Positions 16,786-25,853 are shown, numbered from the stretch's first letter. The stretch is 42,280 bases of DNA from Deltaproteobacteria bacterium (GCA_003646995.1 QMLZ01000005.1:1-42280), one strand, 5' to 3'. Notes: generated by a model not told the origin, from the sequence alone. Program-made: numbers and translations.

Positions 16786-18129
16786 CTAAATCTTTTTCAC
16801 AGTGCTTTTCAGCGCACTGTCAAGTCGACCCACAATCTCGTATACTTCCTGCTCATTAATTATCAAAGGCGGAGCAATAAGGACATGGTCTCCTGACAGA
16901 CCGTTGATGGGTTTACGGGGATAAATAATTAGACCATTCTGCGCCGCCACGTCTGTCAATAGCATATTTATATTTTTTTCAGCAGGAAAGGGCTCACGTG
17001 TATCTGGGTCTTTGACCAATTCAATAGCCGTCAGCAGACCTTTGCCCCTTACTTCACCAATTATTGCATATTTTTTTGCAAGCTCTTCAAGTCCGGCTTT
17101 CAATATCTGGCCCATTGCAGCGCTGTTTTCGCTGAGATGTTCTTCTATAATTATTTTAAAAACTTCAAGCCCTACCGCACAGGCCATGGGATTGCCTGCA
17201 TATGTGTGACCATGAGCAAAGCCACCAGCTCGTAATACTTGGTCCACTATGTGCTCGCTGGCCATGACGGCGCCCAGGGGGTAATAGCCTGAAGCCATTC
17301 CTTTGGACAGAGCCACTATATCCGCCTCTACGCCCCAGTGTTCATATGCAAACAGTTTTCCCGTCCTACCAAAACCAGTCATAACCTCATCAAGTATAAG
17401 GTGTATCCCATATTTCCTGCATATATCCTGTACAACAGAAAAATAATTTTCAGGAGGGACCAATGCCCCGATGCTGGCACCTACTATGGGTTCTACCACA
17501 AAAGCGGCAACATTGTCCTGCCCATGCTCTAAAATCGTGGTTTCAAGAGCTCTAGCACACTCAATATTGCAACGAGGATAGGCCTTTCCATAAATGCAGC
17601 GGTAGCAGTACGGAGCTGGAATCTTGGGGTAAGATTGAATCATAGGCCCAAAAGGTATTTCTAGTGGTGCGTAAGAGGTAAGGGCCAGGGCTCCAAGAGT
17701 ACTACCGTGGTAAGAAGGGGTTCTACTTACAAATAGATACCTGGATCCTTGCCCTTTGCTGTAAAAATATTGTCGAGAAAGTTTGATAGCCGATTCCACC
17801 GCCTCAGATCCACCGGAGACGAAAAACACCTTATTCAGGTGGGGTGCCGAATGATTGACCAACTGCTCTGCCAGCAAAACTGCTGGCTCGTTCTCGAATT
17901 GGGTACGATATGCAAAGAAGGCCTTTTGTGCCTGCTCTCTAATTGCTTTCTCTACCCTTTCATTCCCGTGACCGATGTTGCAAATTATAGCTCCCGAACA
18001 TGCATCGATATATTCCTTACCCGACTCATCCCATATGCGAATACCTTTCGCCTTTTTTATAAGAGGCAGTTTTTTGTCTGACTGATAAAAAAGAAACCCC
18101 CTGGCTGAATCACTCAATTTTTCCTCCAT
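16786..18129 (-). CDS. Class III (omega) aminotransferase
   Basis: A 447-aa PLP enzyme. The Schiff-base lysine is K276 (ALSKGMASGYYPLGA), the pyridine-nitrogen partner is D247 (ILDEVMTGFGRTG), and SGGSEAVE and SYHGSTLGALALT contact the cofactor. A Cys-rich loop (C175, C178, C187, C191, in YCYRC and YPRCNIEC) may bind metal; I recall a similar loop in several relatives. The family acts on omega- or beta-amino groups of compounds such as GABA, beta-alanine, putrescine or diaminobutyrate. It follows the ABC transporter genes and precedes the CoA-transferase, so its product is probably an oxo acid that is next activated to a CoA thioester. Confidence 0.9.
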   Translation of the reverse strand: MEEKLSDSARGFLFYQSDKKLPLIKKAKGIRIWDESGKEYIDACSGAIICNIGHGNERVEKAIREQAQKAFFAYRTQFENEPAVLLAEQLVNHSAPHLNKVFFVSGGSEAVESAIKLSRQYFYSKGQGSRYLFVSRTPSYHGSTLGALALTSYAPLEIPFGPMIQSYPKIPAPYCYRCIYGKAYPRCNIECARALETTILEHGQDNVAAFVVEPIVGASIGALVPPENYFSVVQDICRKYGIHLILDEVMTGFGRTGKLFAYEHWGVEADIVALSKGMASGYYPLGAVMASEHIVDQVLRAGGFAHGHTYAGNPMACAVGLEVFKIIIEEHLSENSAAMGQILKAGLEELAKKYAIIGEVRGKGLLTAIELVKDPDTREPFPAEKNINMLLTDVAAQNGLIIYPRKPINGLSGDHVLIAPPLIINEQEVYEIVGRLDSALKSTVKKI

Positions 18130-18231
18130 TGTTGCAGAAATTCCAAGAGCACACCGGTCGTTTTCTTGATTGTCTATTCAGTGTGCGTCGGAGTGATTAG
18201 GAGCTTGTCAATTAAGTTCCTTGAACCCATC

Positions 18232-19344
18232 TTAGTGAAGGCCATTTTCCAGGTGCAATAACCCACAATGTTGAGGAGAAACCTTGAGGCAAACCTCTTC
18301 CCCTTCTTGCAACTGCTTTGACTTACTAATGTCTATTACATGTATCAAAGGCCTGTTCCCCACCTCTACGAAATAATTAACTTCACCGCCCATGTAACTC
18401 CGTTCTGCAATCCTTCCATAAAAGCAGTTAATATCTCCCTTAGGCAGCTTCCCTTTATGAGAAATAATCTCAAACTTCTCTGCTCGTACCACAAGTTGAA
18501 TCTGCTCTCCGGCCCTCCAACTCCCTGTTTGTTCCACTAAGAACTCGCTTTCACCATCAAGCTTTACCTTCACCATGGAAGCGTCTGACTCAATAACTTT
18601 TCCATAAAAGAAATTAGAATGGCCCAGAAAATCCGCAACAAAATGATTCGCCGGGTTATTGTAAACCTCCTCTGGATTGCCCACTTGCTGCACGACACCA
18701 TCTTTCATGACAACGATTCTATCAGACATGGACAGTGCCTCACGCTGGTCGTGTGTTACAAATATCGTAGTTATCCTTAGAACCTTCTGGAGATTAGCAA
18801 TCTCTCTTCTCATATCCTCGCGGAGGTTTTCGTCTAGAGCGGAAAGCGGTTCGTCCATCAGAAGAAGAACCGGCTCCATTACAATTGCTCTGGCAAGGGC
18901 AATCCGTTGTTGCTGTCCGCCAGATAACTGGGAGGGCATCCTTTTTTCAACGCCGGGGAGGCGCACCATCTCAAGGGCCCGCCTTACCTTCTTCCTTATC
19001 TCTTCTTTTGGGGCCCCCTTATACTTGAGGCCAAAGCCCACATTTTCGTAGATGTTTTTGTGAGGGAATAGAGCGTAATTTTGGAAAATCATTCCTATGT
19101 TTCGCTTGTGAACAGGAACATTATTGATCAGCCGCCCCTGGATATAGATTTCCCCCTCAGTAGGTGTTTCAAGCCCTGCGATCATCCTAAGAACGGTGGT
19201 TTTGCCACATCCAGAAGGGCCCAAAAGTGTCACAAAGGAGCCTTCTTCAATGGTTAGGTCGAATTTCTGGACAGCAACCAGCTTGCCGAAACGCTTTACC
19301 ACACCTTTTAGCTGAACTGCAGGGATGCCAGTGTTTTTTCCCAC
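18232..19344 (-). CDS. potA: PotA-like ABC transporter ATPase
   Basis: A 370-aa ATPase with Walker A GPSGCGKTT (42-50), signature LSGGQQQR (140-147), Walker B LLLMDEP (160-166) and switch H198. A C-terminal TOBE region (about 285-365) follows, as in spermidine/putrescine and related importers. It powers the two permeases encoded upstream. The start is a GTG with GGAGG about 10 nt ahead. A structured 107-nt gap separates it from the binding-protein gene. Confidence 0.92.
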   Translation of the reverse strand: MGKNTGIPAVQLKGVVKRFGKLVAVQKFDLTIEEGSFVTLLGPSGCGKTTVLRMIAGLETPTEGEIYIQGRLINNVPVHKRNIGMIFQNYALFPHKNIYENVGFGLKYKGAPKEEIRKKVRRALEMVRLPGVEKRMPSQLSGGQQQRIALARAIVMEPVLLLMDEPLSALDENLREDMRREIANLQKVLRITTIFVTHDQREALSMSDRIVVMKDGVVQQVGNPEEVYNNPANHFVADFLGHSNFFYGKVIESDASMVKVKLDGESEFLVEQTGSWRAGEQIQLVVRAEKFEIISHKGKLPKGDINCFYGRIAERSYMGGEVNYFVEVGNRPLIHVIDISKSKQLQEGEEVCLKVSPQHCGLLHLENGLH

Positions 19345-19374
19345 AGCCTACTTTCCTCCCACTCTTGGATTGTG

Positions 19375-19434
19375 GCGGGCCGGAACAAGGCAAAAGGAAG
19401 CTTTTTGTCCGCACCAACCTTGCTCAAGGCCCGC
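19375..19434 (-). other. Intercistronic stem-loop between potD and potA
   Basis: In the transcript, GCGGGCC (19434-19428) pairs perfectly with GGCCCGC (19381-19375). Inside it, GAGCAAGG (19425-19418) pairs with CCTTGTTC (19390-19383) through one G-U pair. This is a long two-part stem with a 27-nt top loop. There is no T-run, so it is more likely an RNA-stability or processing element than a terminator. Confidence 0.55.
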
Positions 19435-19451
19435 GCTGAACAGCCAGCTTA

Positions 19452-20612
19452 TTATGCCCCAGCCTTTATCCTATCCCATTTTTCGGCCCATTCCTGCTGG
19501 TGTCCATTCCAATATTCTGGATCAGCGAAAAGATACCCTTCTAGTTTCCCTGTGGGATCAAATGCCGGCAGTTTCTTAACAGCATCTGGCATTTCCACCT
19601 TGGTGGGATCAAGGCTAGGGGGATATTTCTGGGCAGTTGCTACAGCTATAGCTGCCTTCGGTGCAAGCATAAAATTCAACAGTTTCTCTGCTACCTCCAG
19701 ATCAGTTCCTTTCAAAACAAAAATACATTCCTGCCATGAGTAACAGTTGTATGGAGATAGGAATCCGATAGGATGACCTTGAGCTTGAAGCGCAGCTACT
19801 CGGCCGGACCAGGCTACTGTCGCATAAATTTCCTCATTGGCAAGAAGGCTCATGAGCTCAGCTCCGGAACCCCAGTATTTTTTGATCATTCCTCGCTGTT
19901 CTCTTAATGCATCCCATACCGCCTTCATGTTCTTAATGTTGTTTGGGTTTTGACCAGTATAGAGGGCTGCATACCAGATATTGGTTCGCCAGTCACCCCA
20001 GCTGCCGAGCTTGCCTTTCAGCTCTTTATCCCAAAGAAGAGCAGCGCCCTGCTTCTCCGCCTTGTCTTTTGATATGAATTTTGTGTTATAAGCAATACCG
20101 GTTTGTCCATAGTCATATGGCACGGCTGAGAGCGTACCGTTAGTAATGGCCCGGTAAGGCTTCATCATGGCGGGCATCACATATTTGAGATTGGGAATCT
20201 TGCTCTCATTTAACACAACCCCGTAACCCAGTTTTATATATCTGGCGTAATCAAACACTCCGCTCAAATGGGCCAAATTAAATTCACCGCCAGGAGGGAA
20301 TGATGCCTTGACCCTCGTCAGATAGGTGTCCATATCTCCGAATTCACCTTCTATGACCTTTATACCTGTAGCTTTTGTAAATGGGACAAAGGCGTACTTG
20401 TGAAAGGCCTTTGAGACAACACCGCCCCATCCGTCAAAACGTATTGACTTAGCCGCCCATGCCTGGCGCGGAATAAGGCCAAATGGCCCGCCTACTAATC
20501 CTGCTGCCGCTCCTACAATCCCCAAATACTTGAAAAAGTCCCGCCGTGTAACAAGACCTCTTTCATATTGCTCGATTGCCCTATCCAATTGTTCTTTCAA
20601 CTTCTTTGCCAT
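19452..20612 (-). CDS. potD: PotD-like periplasmic substrate-binding protein (Tat-exported)
   Basis: A 386-aa extracytoplasmic solute-binding protein of the spermidine/putrescine group. The N-terminus carries a twin-arginine signal, TRRDFFKYLG at 22-31, followed by a hydrophobic stretch and a QAWA cleavage-like site near 50-53. It is therefore probably folded before export. The mature part has family segments such as AVPYDYGQTGIAYN and ANEEIYATVAWSG. The ligand is unknown; polyamines, amino acids or their N-acyl/carbamoyl derivatives are all possible. It is flanked on both sides by stem-loops. Confidence 0.9.
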   Translation of the reverse strand: MAKKLKEQLDRAIEQYERGLVTRRDFFKYLGIVGAAAGLVGGPFGLIPRQAWAAKSIRFDGWGGVVSKAFHKYAFVPFTKATGIKVIEGEFGDMDTYLTRVKASFPPGGEFNLAHLSGVFDYARYIKLGYGVVLNESKIPNLKYVMPAMMKPYRAITNGTLSAVPYDYGQTGIAYNTKFISKDKAEKQGAALLWDKELKGKLGSWGDWRTNIWYAALYTGQNPNNIKNMKAVWDALREQRGMIKKYWGSGAELMSLLANEEIYATVAWSGRVAALQAQGHPIGFLSPYNCYSWQECIFVLKGTDLEVAEKLLNFMLAPKAAIAVATAQKYPPSLDPTKVEMPDAVKKLPAFDPTGKLEGYLFADPEYWNGHQQEWAEKWDRIKAGA

Positions 20613-20705
20613 CTTTTCCCCCTTTCATTGCTAAGTGGTTTTTCATCAAAAGCCCAAGTTAAAGAGCCGCCCCAATGTTAAGTTTTCCATAGGCACCACG
20701 TGATA

Positions 20706-20734
20706 CCCTCTGAAGGACAGTTCGATTCAGAGGG
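20706..20734 (-). other. Perfect 9-bp stem-loop at the potC stop, upstream of potD
   Basis: CCCTCTGAA (20734-20726) and TTCAGAGGG (20714-20706) form a perfect 9-bp stem with an 11-nt loop. The potC stop codon lies in the 5' arm. No U-run follows, so read-through is expected. It may protect the upstream permease messages or mark a processing site ahead of potD. Confidence 0.6.
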
Positions 20735-21518
20735 CCCTCGTTGAAAACCTACGGATTAAATAGCCTGCAGCCAATGGTATTGCCACAGTTAGGATAACCA
20801 TAATAGTCCCAAGGGCATTTATTTCCGGGCTGATCGAATTTCTGAGCATGCCAAATATCTTGACCGGAAGGGTCTGGTTCTGTGCGGTTGCCCAAAACAA
20901 CGTCGCAGTAATATCGTCAAGGGAAATAGTGAAGGAAAAAAGAACTCCTCCTAAAATCGCAGGTGCCAAGAGGGGAAAAGTGATCTCTTTGAAGGTTTGT
21001 AACGGGTTGGCACCCAAGGACTGTGCTGCTTCTTCGTATTCTCTCTTAATGCCTACAAGTCGAGCCTGCACGATTAGAAGCACATAAGGCAAGGTAAGAA
21101 CGACATGACCAATTACTAAGAGGGCAAAGGACTTGGGTTGCTGCAGCCAACGAAGAAAGATCAGCAGCGCCACACCAAGAATGACCTCGGGGATCATGAT
21201 AGGCGCAAGTAAAAGTGTATTGATGGTGTTTTTACCCGGAAAGTCGAAGCGCACAAATGCCATGGCTGCTAGGATACCTATGGTAGTGGAAACCACGGAA
21301 GTGCAAGCTCCAAGGAGCATGGAATTCTTGAAGGCATTGAGTATAGCGCTATCTGTGGCCAACTCTGCATACCACTTCAGGCTAAACCCAGACATGGGGA
21401 AGCACCCAAATTGTTTGGGATTGAAAGATAGAGCCATCACAACAACGATGGGCGCAAACATAAACACATAGACCATAATAGTGTAAAAGCGGATTAGGGA
21501 CCATCCCGAAAGCTTCAT
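20727..21518 (-). CDS. potC: PotC-like ABC permease
   Basis: A 263-aa inner-membrane permease with about six transmembrane helices. The cytoplasmic EAA loop, EYEEAAQSLGANPLQTFKEI, contacts the ATPase. The frame is open 24 codons upstream into the end of potB. The ATG at 21518 gives the usual N-terminus (MKLSGWSLIRFY, then a helix) and leaves a 13-nt gap after potB, so it is preferred although its ribosome site is weak. Confidence 0.9.
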   Translation of the reverse strand: MKLSGWSLIRFYTIMVYVFMFAPIVVVMALSFNPKQFGCFPMSGFSLKWYAELATDSAILNAFKNSMLLGACTSVVSTTIGILAAMAFVRFDFPGKNTINTLLLAPIMIPEVILGVALLIFLRWLQQPKSFALLVIGHVVLTLPYVLLIVQARLVGIKREYEEAAQSLGANPLQTFKEITFPLLAPAILGGVLFSFTISLDDITATLFWATAQNQTLPVKIFGMLRNSISPEINALGTIMVILTVAIPLAAGYLIRRFSTRAL

Positions 21519-21531
21519 GGTGCTGAAAACC

Positions 21532-22392
21532 TCATTGAAGGACTTTAAATATCTGGGCAATCCCCAGATAACGATTATATGTCCACACAATTATCACCAA
21601 TAATGTCAGAAGCACGACGCTAATTGCCGAGCCAAAAGGCCAATCCAAAGTGCCAATCACCCTGGCAAAGATCAAGTTGGCTATCATCTGATTACCCGGC
21701 CCACCAAGGATCATGGGAGGTAGGTATGTTCCCGCAGTTAGCACAAACACCAGCAAACAACCTGCACTTAGCCCTGGAAGGCTTAATGGCAACGTCACCT
21801 CTTTGAAGGCCTGCCATTCGGTGCAGCCCATGCTTCTAGCTGCATCCAAAAGGCTTTTGTCGATTCCTTCCAGGCTTACATAAATGTTCAAGATCATGAA
21901 TGGAAGGAGATATTGAAGAAGCCCCATGAGTACAGATGCCTCGTTATAAAGCATGCCCAATGGGCGCGAAAGCAAGTGAACCTTAATTAGCAAGTGATTT
22001 ATTAAGCCTGTGTCCCCCAAGATATTTATCCAGCTCATAGTTCTGATGATAAAGCTGATCCAGAAGGGCAGCATAATAAGCAGCATTAGCAGGCCCTTGT
22101 TTTTGGTCTTGCTGTGGCTCAGAAAATAGGCCGGAATATATCCCATAACTAAACATAATAAAACTGTCTCCAGAGAAACCCTAATGGTTCGCAGCAAAAT
22201 GGAAGGATAAAAGGAATCGGCGAAAAATTTGGCGTAATTTCCAAATTGAAACGCAGCAATATCTGCCCCTGTCGGTGACCTCAACCAGAAGCTATACACC
22301 ACGATAAAGCCAATAGGAATAACAAGCAAAAAGAAGACGGCGCTCAGTGCCGGCGTAAGCAATGCAAAGGGTTTCCAAAGCTTGTTTTGCAT
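21532..22392 (-). CDS. potB: PotB-like ABC permease
   Basis: A 286-aa inner-membrane permease with six predicted helices. The EAA-type loop is LLDAARSMGCTEWQAFKEV, and a WISFIIRTMSW segment is typical of PotB. It pairs with the PotC-like permease as the channel. It begins 33 nt after the IclR gene and is the first transport gene of the operon. Confidence 0.9.
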   Translation of the reverse strand: MQNKLWKPFALLTPALSAVFFLLVIPIGFIVVYSFWLRSPTGADIAAFQFGNYAKFFADSFYPSILLRTIRVSLETVLLCLVMGYIPAYFLSHSKTKNKGLLMLLIMLPFWISFIIRTMSWINILGDTGLINHLLIKVHLLSRPLGMLYNEASVLMGLLQYLLPFMILNIYVSLEGIDKSLLDAARSMGCTEWQAFKEVTLPLSLPGLSAGCLLVFVLTAGTYLPPMILGGPGNQMIANLIFARVIGTLDWPFGSAISVVLLTLLVIIVWTYNRYLGIAQIFKVLQ

Positions 22393-22425
22393 GTGTTCTA
22401 AAAAAGATTATTAATAAAGGTTTAG

Positions 22426-23214
22426 TTATTCTTCGTTGTCTTCTCTTTTCAACACTTTGGAAATCGAGGCGGCTAGCTTCACGATAAGCCCGGAGTACTT
22501 GCTCTCCATTTCTTCAGCATCTGTTTGAAGAGTTGAAAAATCAAAGGAAACGCCACCCAATCCCTTACCGGTATCGAGATTTATCAGAGGAGCGCCTATG
22601 GTGATTAAACCTCGTAAATATTCTTCCACGCAGATTGCATAACCCCGCTGCCTTGTTATCTCGATCTCTTCTAAGAGCTGATCCTTGTCTGTTATGGTCT
22701 TATCAGTTCTGGCTACGAAATCAATGTTCCCAACAAGCTGCTTGAGCGTCTCAGCAGGAAGAGTGGATAGGTAAGACTTACCTATAGAGGTATTATGGAA
22801 GGAGTTCCTGGCCACGGCCGGTAGATAGTAAGTAAGCGTTTCCTTGGCCTGGCGCTGGTAAGCCCTCATCAGGCTATTGTCAACCACAAAGGCCACATCT
22901 ATCGTTATGTTGTGCTTATCGTAAACCTCATCAACGATTTTCTTGATAAGCTCAAGCTCATCACTTGAGCGAATTATATTCGCGCACAAGGCCACAGCCC
23001 TGATTCCAAGGCTGATTTCTTTTGTCCTGGGATTCTTTTCAAGATAACCCAACTCTACGAGGGTGTTCACGAATCTAAAGGTTGAAGTCAGATTAAGGGA
23101 CAGGAGTTTAGAAATTTCAGTCTGCGTGAGCCTCCGGGTCTCGGTATCAAAAAGCGATAGGATCTTGAGTCCTTTTTCTAATGAAGTAGAAAAATATTGG
23201 CTGTTTGCAGACAT
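22426..23214 (-). CDS. IclR-family transcriptional regulator
   Basis: A 262-aa regulator. The N-terminal winged helix-turn-helix (about 10-75) has SLEKGLKILSLF and LTQTEISKLLSLNLTSTFRFVNTL. The C-terminal ligand-binding domain has NSFHNTSIGKSYLSTL and GGVSFDF. IclR proteins usually bind the substrate or an intermediate of the pathway they control. It is the first gene of the catabolic operon and thus probably controls its own transcription along with the transporter and enzymes. Confidence 0.92.
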   Translation of the reverse strand: MSANSQYFSTSLEKGLKILSLFDTETRRLTQTEISKLLSLNLTSTFRFVNTLVELGYLEKNPRTKEISLGIRAVALCANIIRSSDELELIKKIVDEVYDKHNITIDVAFVVDNSLMRAYQRQAKETLTYYLPAVARNSFHNTSIGKSYLSTLPAETLKQLVGNIDFVARTDKTITDKDQLLEEIEITRQRGYAICVEEYLRGLITIGAPLINLDTGKGLGGVSFDFSTLQTDAEEMESKYSGLIVKLAASISKVLKREDNEE

Positions 23215-23299
23215 TGGTGATGAGCTCTCGGAAGATGTGAATCAAGCTCTCCAAAAACCAAGCCCGAAGGACTTTACTAAAACAGTAATACACTTCCAA

Positions 23300-23336
23300 A
23301 TATGAAAATAAAAACTCATATCTCTCTCGTTGTCAA
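23300..23336 (-). promoter_or_regulatory. Promoter and possible operator of the IclR-led operon
   Basis: A consensus TTGACA (23336-23331) with 17-nt spacing to TTTTAT (23313-23308) lies about 95 nt upstream of the regulator gene. An inverted repeat ATATGA-N10-TCATAT (23300-23305 and 23316-23321) overlaps the spacer and -10 region. Repression or activation by the IclR protein at this site is an inference. Confidence 0.5.
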
Positions 23337-23410
23337 GATTTTTTTCCAAGGACCCAAATATTTTTAGGAAAGATGCTCGGGCCGTTTATCAATCAAAGGA
23401 AGGTGAAGTA

Positions 23411-24526
23411 TTAAAATCCTTCTTCAATAAGTATCTTTAATATCCTCCTTATGGGTTCCGCGGCTCCCCAAAGAAGCTGATCCCCAACCGTGAAGGCCGC
23501 CACGTACTCACGCCCCATCAGCATTTTCCTTATCCTTCCGATGGGAACTGTAAGGGTTCCGCTGACCGCCGCAGGCGTAAGTTCTCTCATGGTGATTTCT
23601 TTTTCGTTAGGAACAACCTTCACCCATTGGTTACCACCTGCGAGAATGCTCTCGATTTCGCTTACAGAAACATCCTTTTTCAATTTAATGGTTAAGGCCT
23701 GGCTGTGGCAGCGCATCGCGCCGACCCGCACGCATACGCCGTCTACTGGGATAGGGGGATCAGCCTGTAGTATCTTGTTGCTTTCCACATAGCCTTTCCA
23801 TTCCTCACGGGTCTGCCCATTTTCCATGGGCGAATCTATCCAAGGGATGAGACTTCCCGCCAGTGGTACACCGAAGTTTTCAACCGGAAATGAATTGCTT
23901 CTCAGCGCCTCGGTCACGACCTTGTCGAGTTCAATTGCAGATGAGGCGGGATCGTCCAGAAGCGGTTGACTCACTTCTCCGAGGGCGGCCATCTGTGCCA
24001 TCAGTTCTTTCATATTTTTGGCCCCTGCACCTGACGCAGCCTGGTAAGTCATGGAAGATATCCATTCTACGAGTCCCTCGGCGAAAAGTCCCGACATTGC
24101 CATGAGCATAAGGCTCACAGTGCAGTTGCCACCCACGTAAGTCTTTATGCCCTCGGCAAGGCCTTTGTCAATAACGGCCCTGTTTACCGGGTCCAGAACT
24201 ATTATGGAATCGTCGTTCATGCGCAGTGCGGAGGAAGAATCCACCCAGTACCCTTTCCATCCACCCTCCCTGAGCCTTGGATATACTTGCTTTGTATATC
24301 CGCTGCCCTGGCAAGTCACCACAATATCCAAAGAGGATAGGAGTTTGGTGTCAAAGGCATCTTGAAGCGGGGGGGCATCAAGTCCAACCTTCGGTGGTTC
24401 GCCGCCGACATTGGACGTACTGAAAAACGTGGCTTCATAACCCGCAAAGTCGCCTTCTTCCTTCATCCTTCCCATGAGCACGGATCCCACCATGCCCCGC
24501 CATCCCACAAAGCCGACCTTTAACAT
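23411..24526 (-). CDS. asd: Aspartate-semialdehyde dehydrogenase
   Basis: A 371-aa enzyme of the E. coli Asd type. The dinucleotide-binding start is [14 protein letters not shown], and the active-site Cys is C135 in [12 protein letters not shown], at the same residue number as in E. coli. Other family segments are [12 protein letters not shown] and [11 protein letters not shown]. It makes aspartate-4-semialdehyde for lysine/diaminopimelate, methionine and threonine. The frame runs 26 codons further upstream. The ATG at 24526 has AGGAGG 7 nt before it and begins the conserved N-terminus. Confidence 0.95.
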   Translation of the reverse strand: MLKVGFVGWRGMVGSVLMGRMKEEGDFAGYEATFFSTSNVGGEPPKVGLDAPPLQDAFDTKLLSSLDIVVTCQGSGYTKQVYPRLREGGWKGYWVDSSSALRMNDDSIIVLDPVNRAVIDKGLAEGIKTYVGGNCTVSLMLMAMSGLFAEGLVEWISSMTYQAASGAGAKNMKELMAQMAALGEVSQPLLDDPASSAIELDKVVTEALRSNSFPVENFGVPLAGSLIPWIDSPMENGQTREEWKGYVESNKILQADPPIPVDGVCVRVGAMRCHSQALTIKLKKDVSVSEIESILAGGNQWVKVVPNEKEITMRELTPAAVSGTLTVPIGRIRKMLMGREYVAAFTVGDQLLWGAAEPIRRILKILIEEGF

Positions 24527-24699
24527 AAACGGACCTCCTGAATTAGAAGTGCTAGTTATAGGTATTGAGCCTGTATAAATATGAAGAATAGTAATTTTGC
24601 GCAAGCAAAAAAAGCATACTTGCTAGATGGGGATTTAAGGGGTATAAAAAATCTGCTTAAGGGTAGCGAGAATAGGGGCGAGGGAAGGAGTTTTAAGAA

Positions 24700-25023
24700 G
24701 TGAGAGTATGGATGGTGGCCATATGCGTGGCGTTGTTGAACGTGCCATTTGGTTACTGGAGGGCCAATGTTGAAAGGTTCTCGAAACAGTGGATTCTAGC
24801 GATCCACATTCCAGTCCCTTTTGTTGTTGCCATCCGCATTTTCAGTGGACTCGGGTGGGCCCTTTATACCTTTCCGGTGCTGGTAGGAGCCTTCTTTGTC
24901 GGCCAGCTCTCAGGTGGACTGCTGTTAAAGTGGTGGAGGACGTGGGCGAGAGCAGACATCAGTTCCTGTATCGCTGTCAATGCCCTAAGGGAAATAAAGG
25001 CCTCGAAATTGATCCCACGTTAA
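24700..25023 (+). CDS. Small conserved-looking membrane protein
   Basis: A 107-aa protein with about three hydrophobic segments: MVAICVALLNVPFGYW, LAIHIPVPFVVAIRIFSGLGWALYTFPVLVGAFF and a shorter one. Polar motifs NVPFGYWRANVERFSKQW and HIPVPFVVAIRI look conserved rather than random. It starts at GTG with AAGGAG 9 nt upstream. The stop shares TTAA with the convergent gene's stop. I do not recognise a named family. Confidence 0.7.
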   Translation: MRVWMVAICVALLNVPFGYWRANVERFSKQWILAIHIPVPFVVAIRIFSGLGWALYTFPVLVGAFFVGQLSGGLLLKWWRTWARADISSCIAVNALREIKASKLIPR

Positions 25024-25853
25024 CCCCTTCCAAATACCCTTTCTTTCTTGTAGTGAAGATATTTTTCCGAGATAACGTTCAGCGGCTTCGTGGCCACGCG
25101 GAAATTCCCGTGCAATTCCCAAAACACATCGGCCAGGGTGGGGTTCCTCGTCTCTTCATATTCGGCTGCAAGCCTATAAAACTTCTTTCCTTCCTCCTCG
25201 TATTGCTGGGGACTGATCCTCAACTTCCCCTGGATTTGAGGTCGTAGCTGGCCTGAAAAAGGGTAGCGATATTCTCTTTCCGCGTACTCGGGAAACATTC
25301 CAAGGATAAACAAGCAGATATCAGCAATCCGCTTATAAAAACGTAGTCGGTGAGCCTCACTTACAGCCTCAGAGAAGCTCATCAGCGTATGAATATCGAG
25401 GTCACTGAAAGTGATCTTTCTCCACACGCCCGGCTTTGCTCTGAAAGAAAGTCTGTAGCTCCGCGTCTTGATAAACGACGAAAGCATGTCCGCCAAATAG
25501 GTGACCAGGGATTCGTTTGACATGAGTTCGGCAATTTCCTGGGTATCAAAGATGGGTATCTTAGACATACCGGATTTTTCCACGGTGAATCTTGCCTCTT
25601 CTAAGTCCCTGGCCGCCCTTCTAAGCAAGATCTCGAAGAAGAGGGCAGGGGATATCTTAAGGAAAATCTCCCTGTCGTCCATCACCCGCCTGAACACTTT
25701 TTCATCTGAAATGAAGGTGTTGCGGAAATCTTCATCCTCGCTGATGATCTGTTTGAGCCTGGTCTTGTCAGAGACCTCAGGTGAAGCCGATTCCACCAGA
25801 AACTCTAAATCCTTTTCGTTTAGCTTGAGGCTCAGCTTTCCTTTGGACTTCAT
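25020..25853 (-). CDS. Unrecognised 277-aa protein
   Basis: A soluble, charged, mostly helical-looking protein with no signal peptide or membrane segment. The first 65 residues are acidic and Lys-rich (SEDEDFRNTFISDEKVFRRVMDDREIFLKIS). The middle has AHRLRFYKRIADICLFILGMFPEYAERE, and the C-terminus reads HYKKERVFGRG. I recognise no domain. The gene stands alone with a ribosome site (GGAAGGTGATG) upstream and overlaps its convergent neighbour by 4 nt. It has the codon pattern and length of a real gene. Confidence 0.75.
   Translation of the reverse strand: MKSKGKLSLKLNEKDLEFLVESASPEVSDKTRLKQIISEDEDFRNTFISDEKVFRRVMDDREIFLKISPALFFEILLRRAARDLEEARFTVEKSGMSKIPIFDTQEIAELMSNESLVTYLADMLSSFIKTRSYRLSFRAKPGVWRKITFSDLDIHTLMSFSEAVSEAHRLRFYKRIADICLFILGMFPEYAEREYRYPFSGQLRPQIQGKLRISPQQYEEEGKKFYRLAAEYEETRNPTLADVFWELHGNFRVATKPLNVISEKYLHYKKERVFGRG

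Noticed and set aside
18149..18186. GCACAC/GTGTGC inverted repeat between potA and the aminotransferase gene
   Set aside because: Only six pairs with a 26-nt loop and no U-run; too weak to call a terminator or processing site.
20715..20734. GTTCGATTC on the plus strand, like a tRNA T-loop
   Set aside because: No acceptor, D or anticodon arms fit around it; it is part of the perfect inverted repeat at the potC end.
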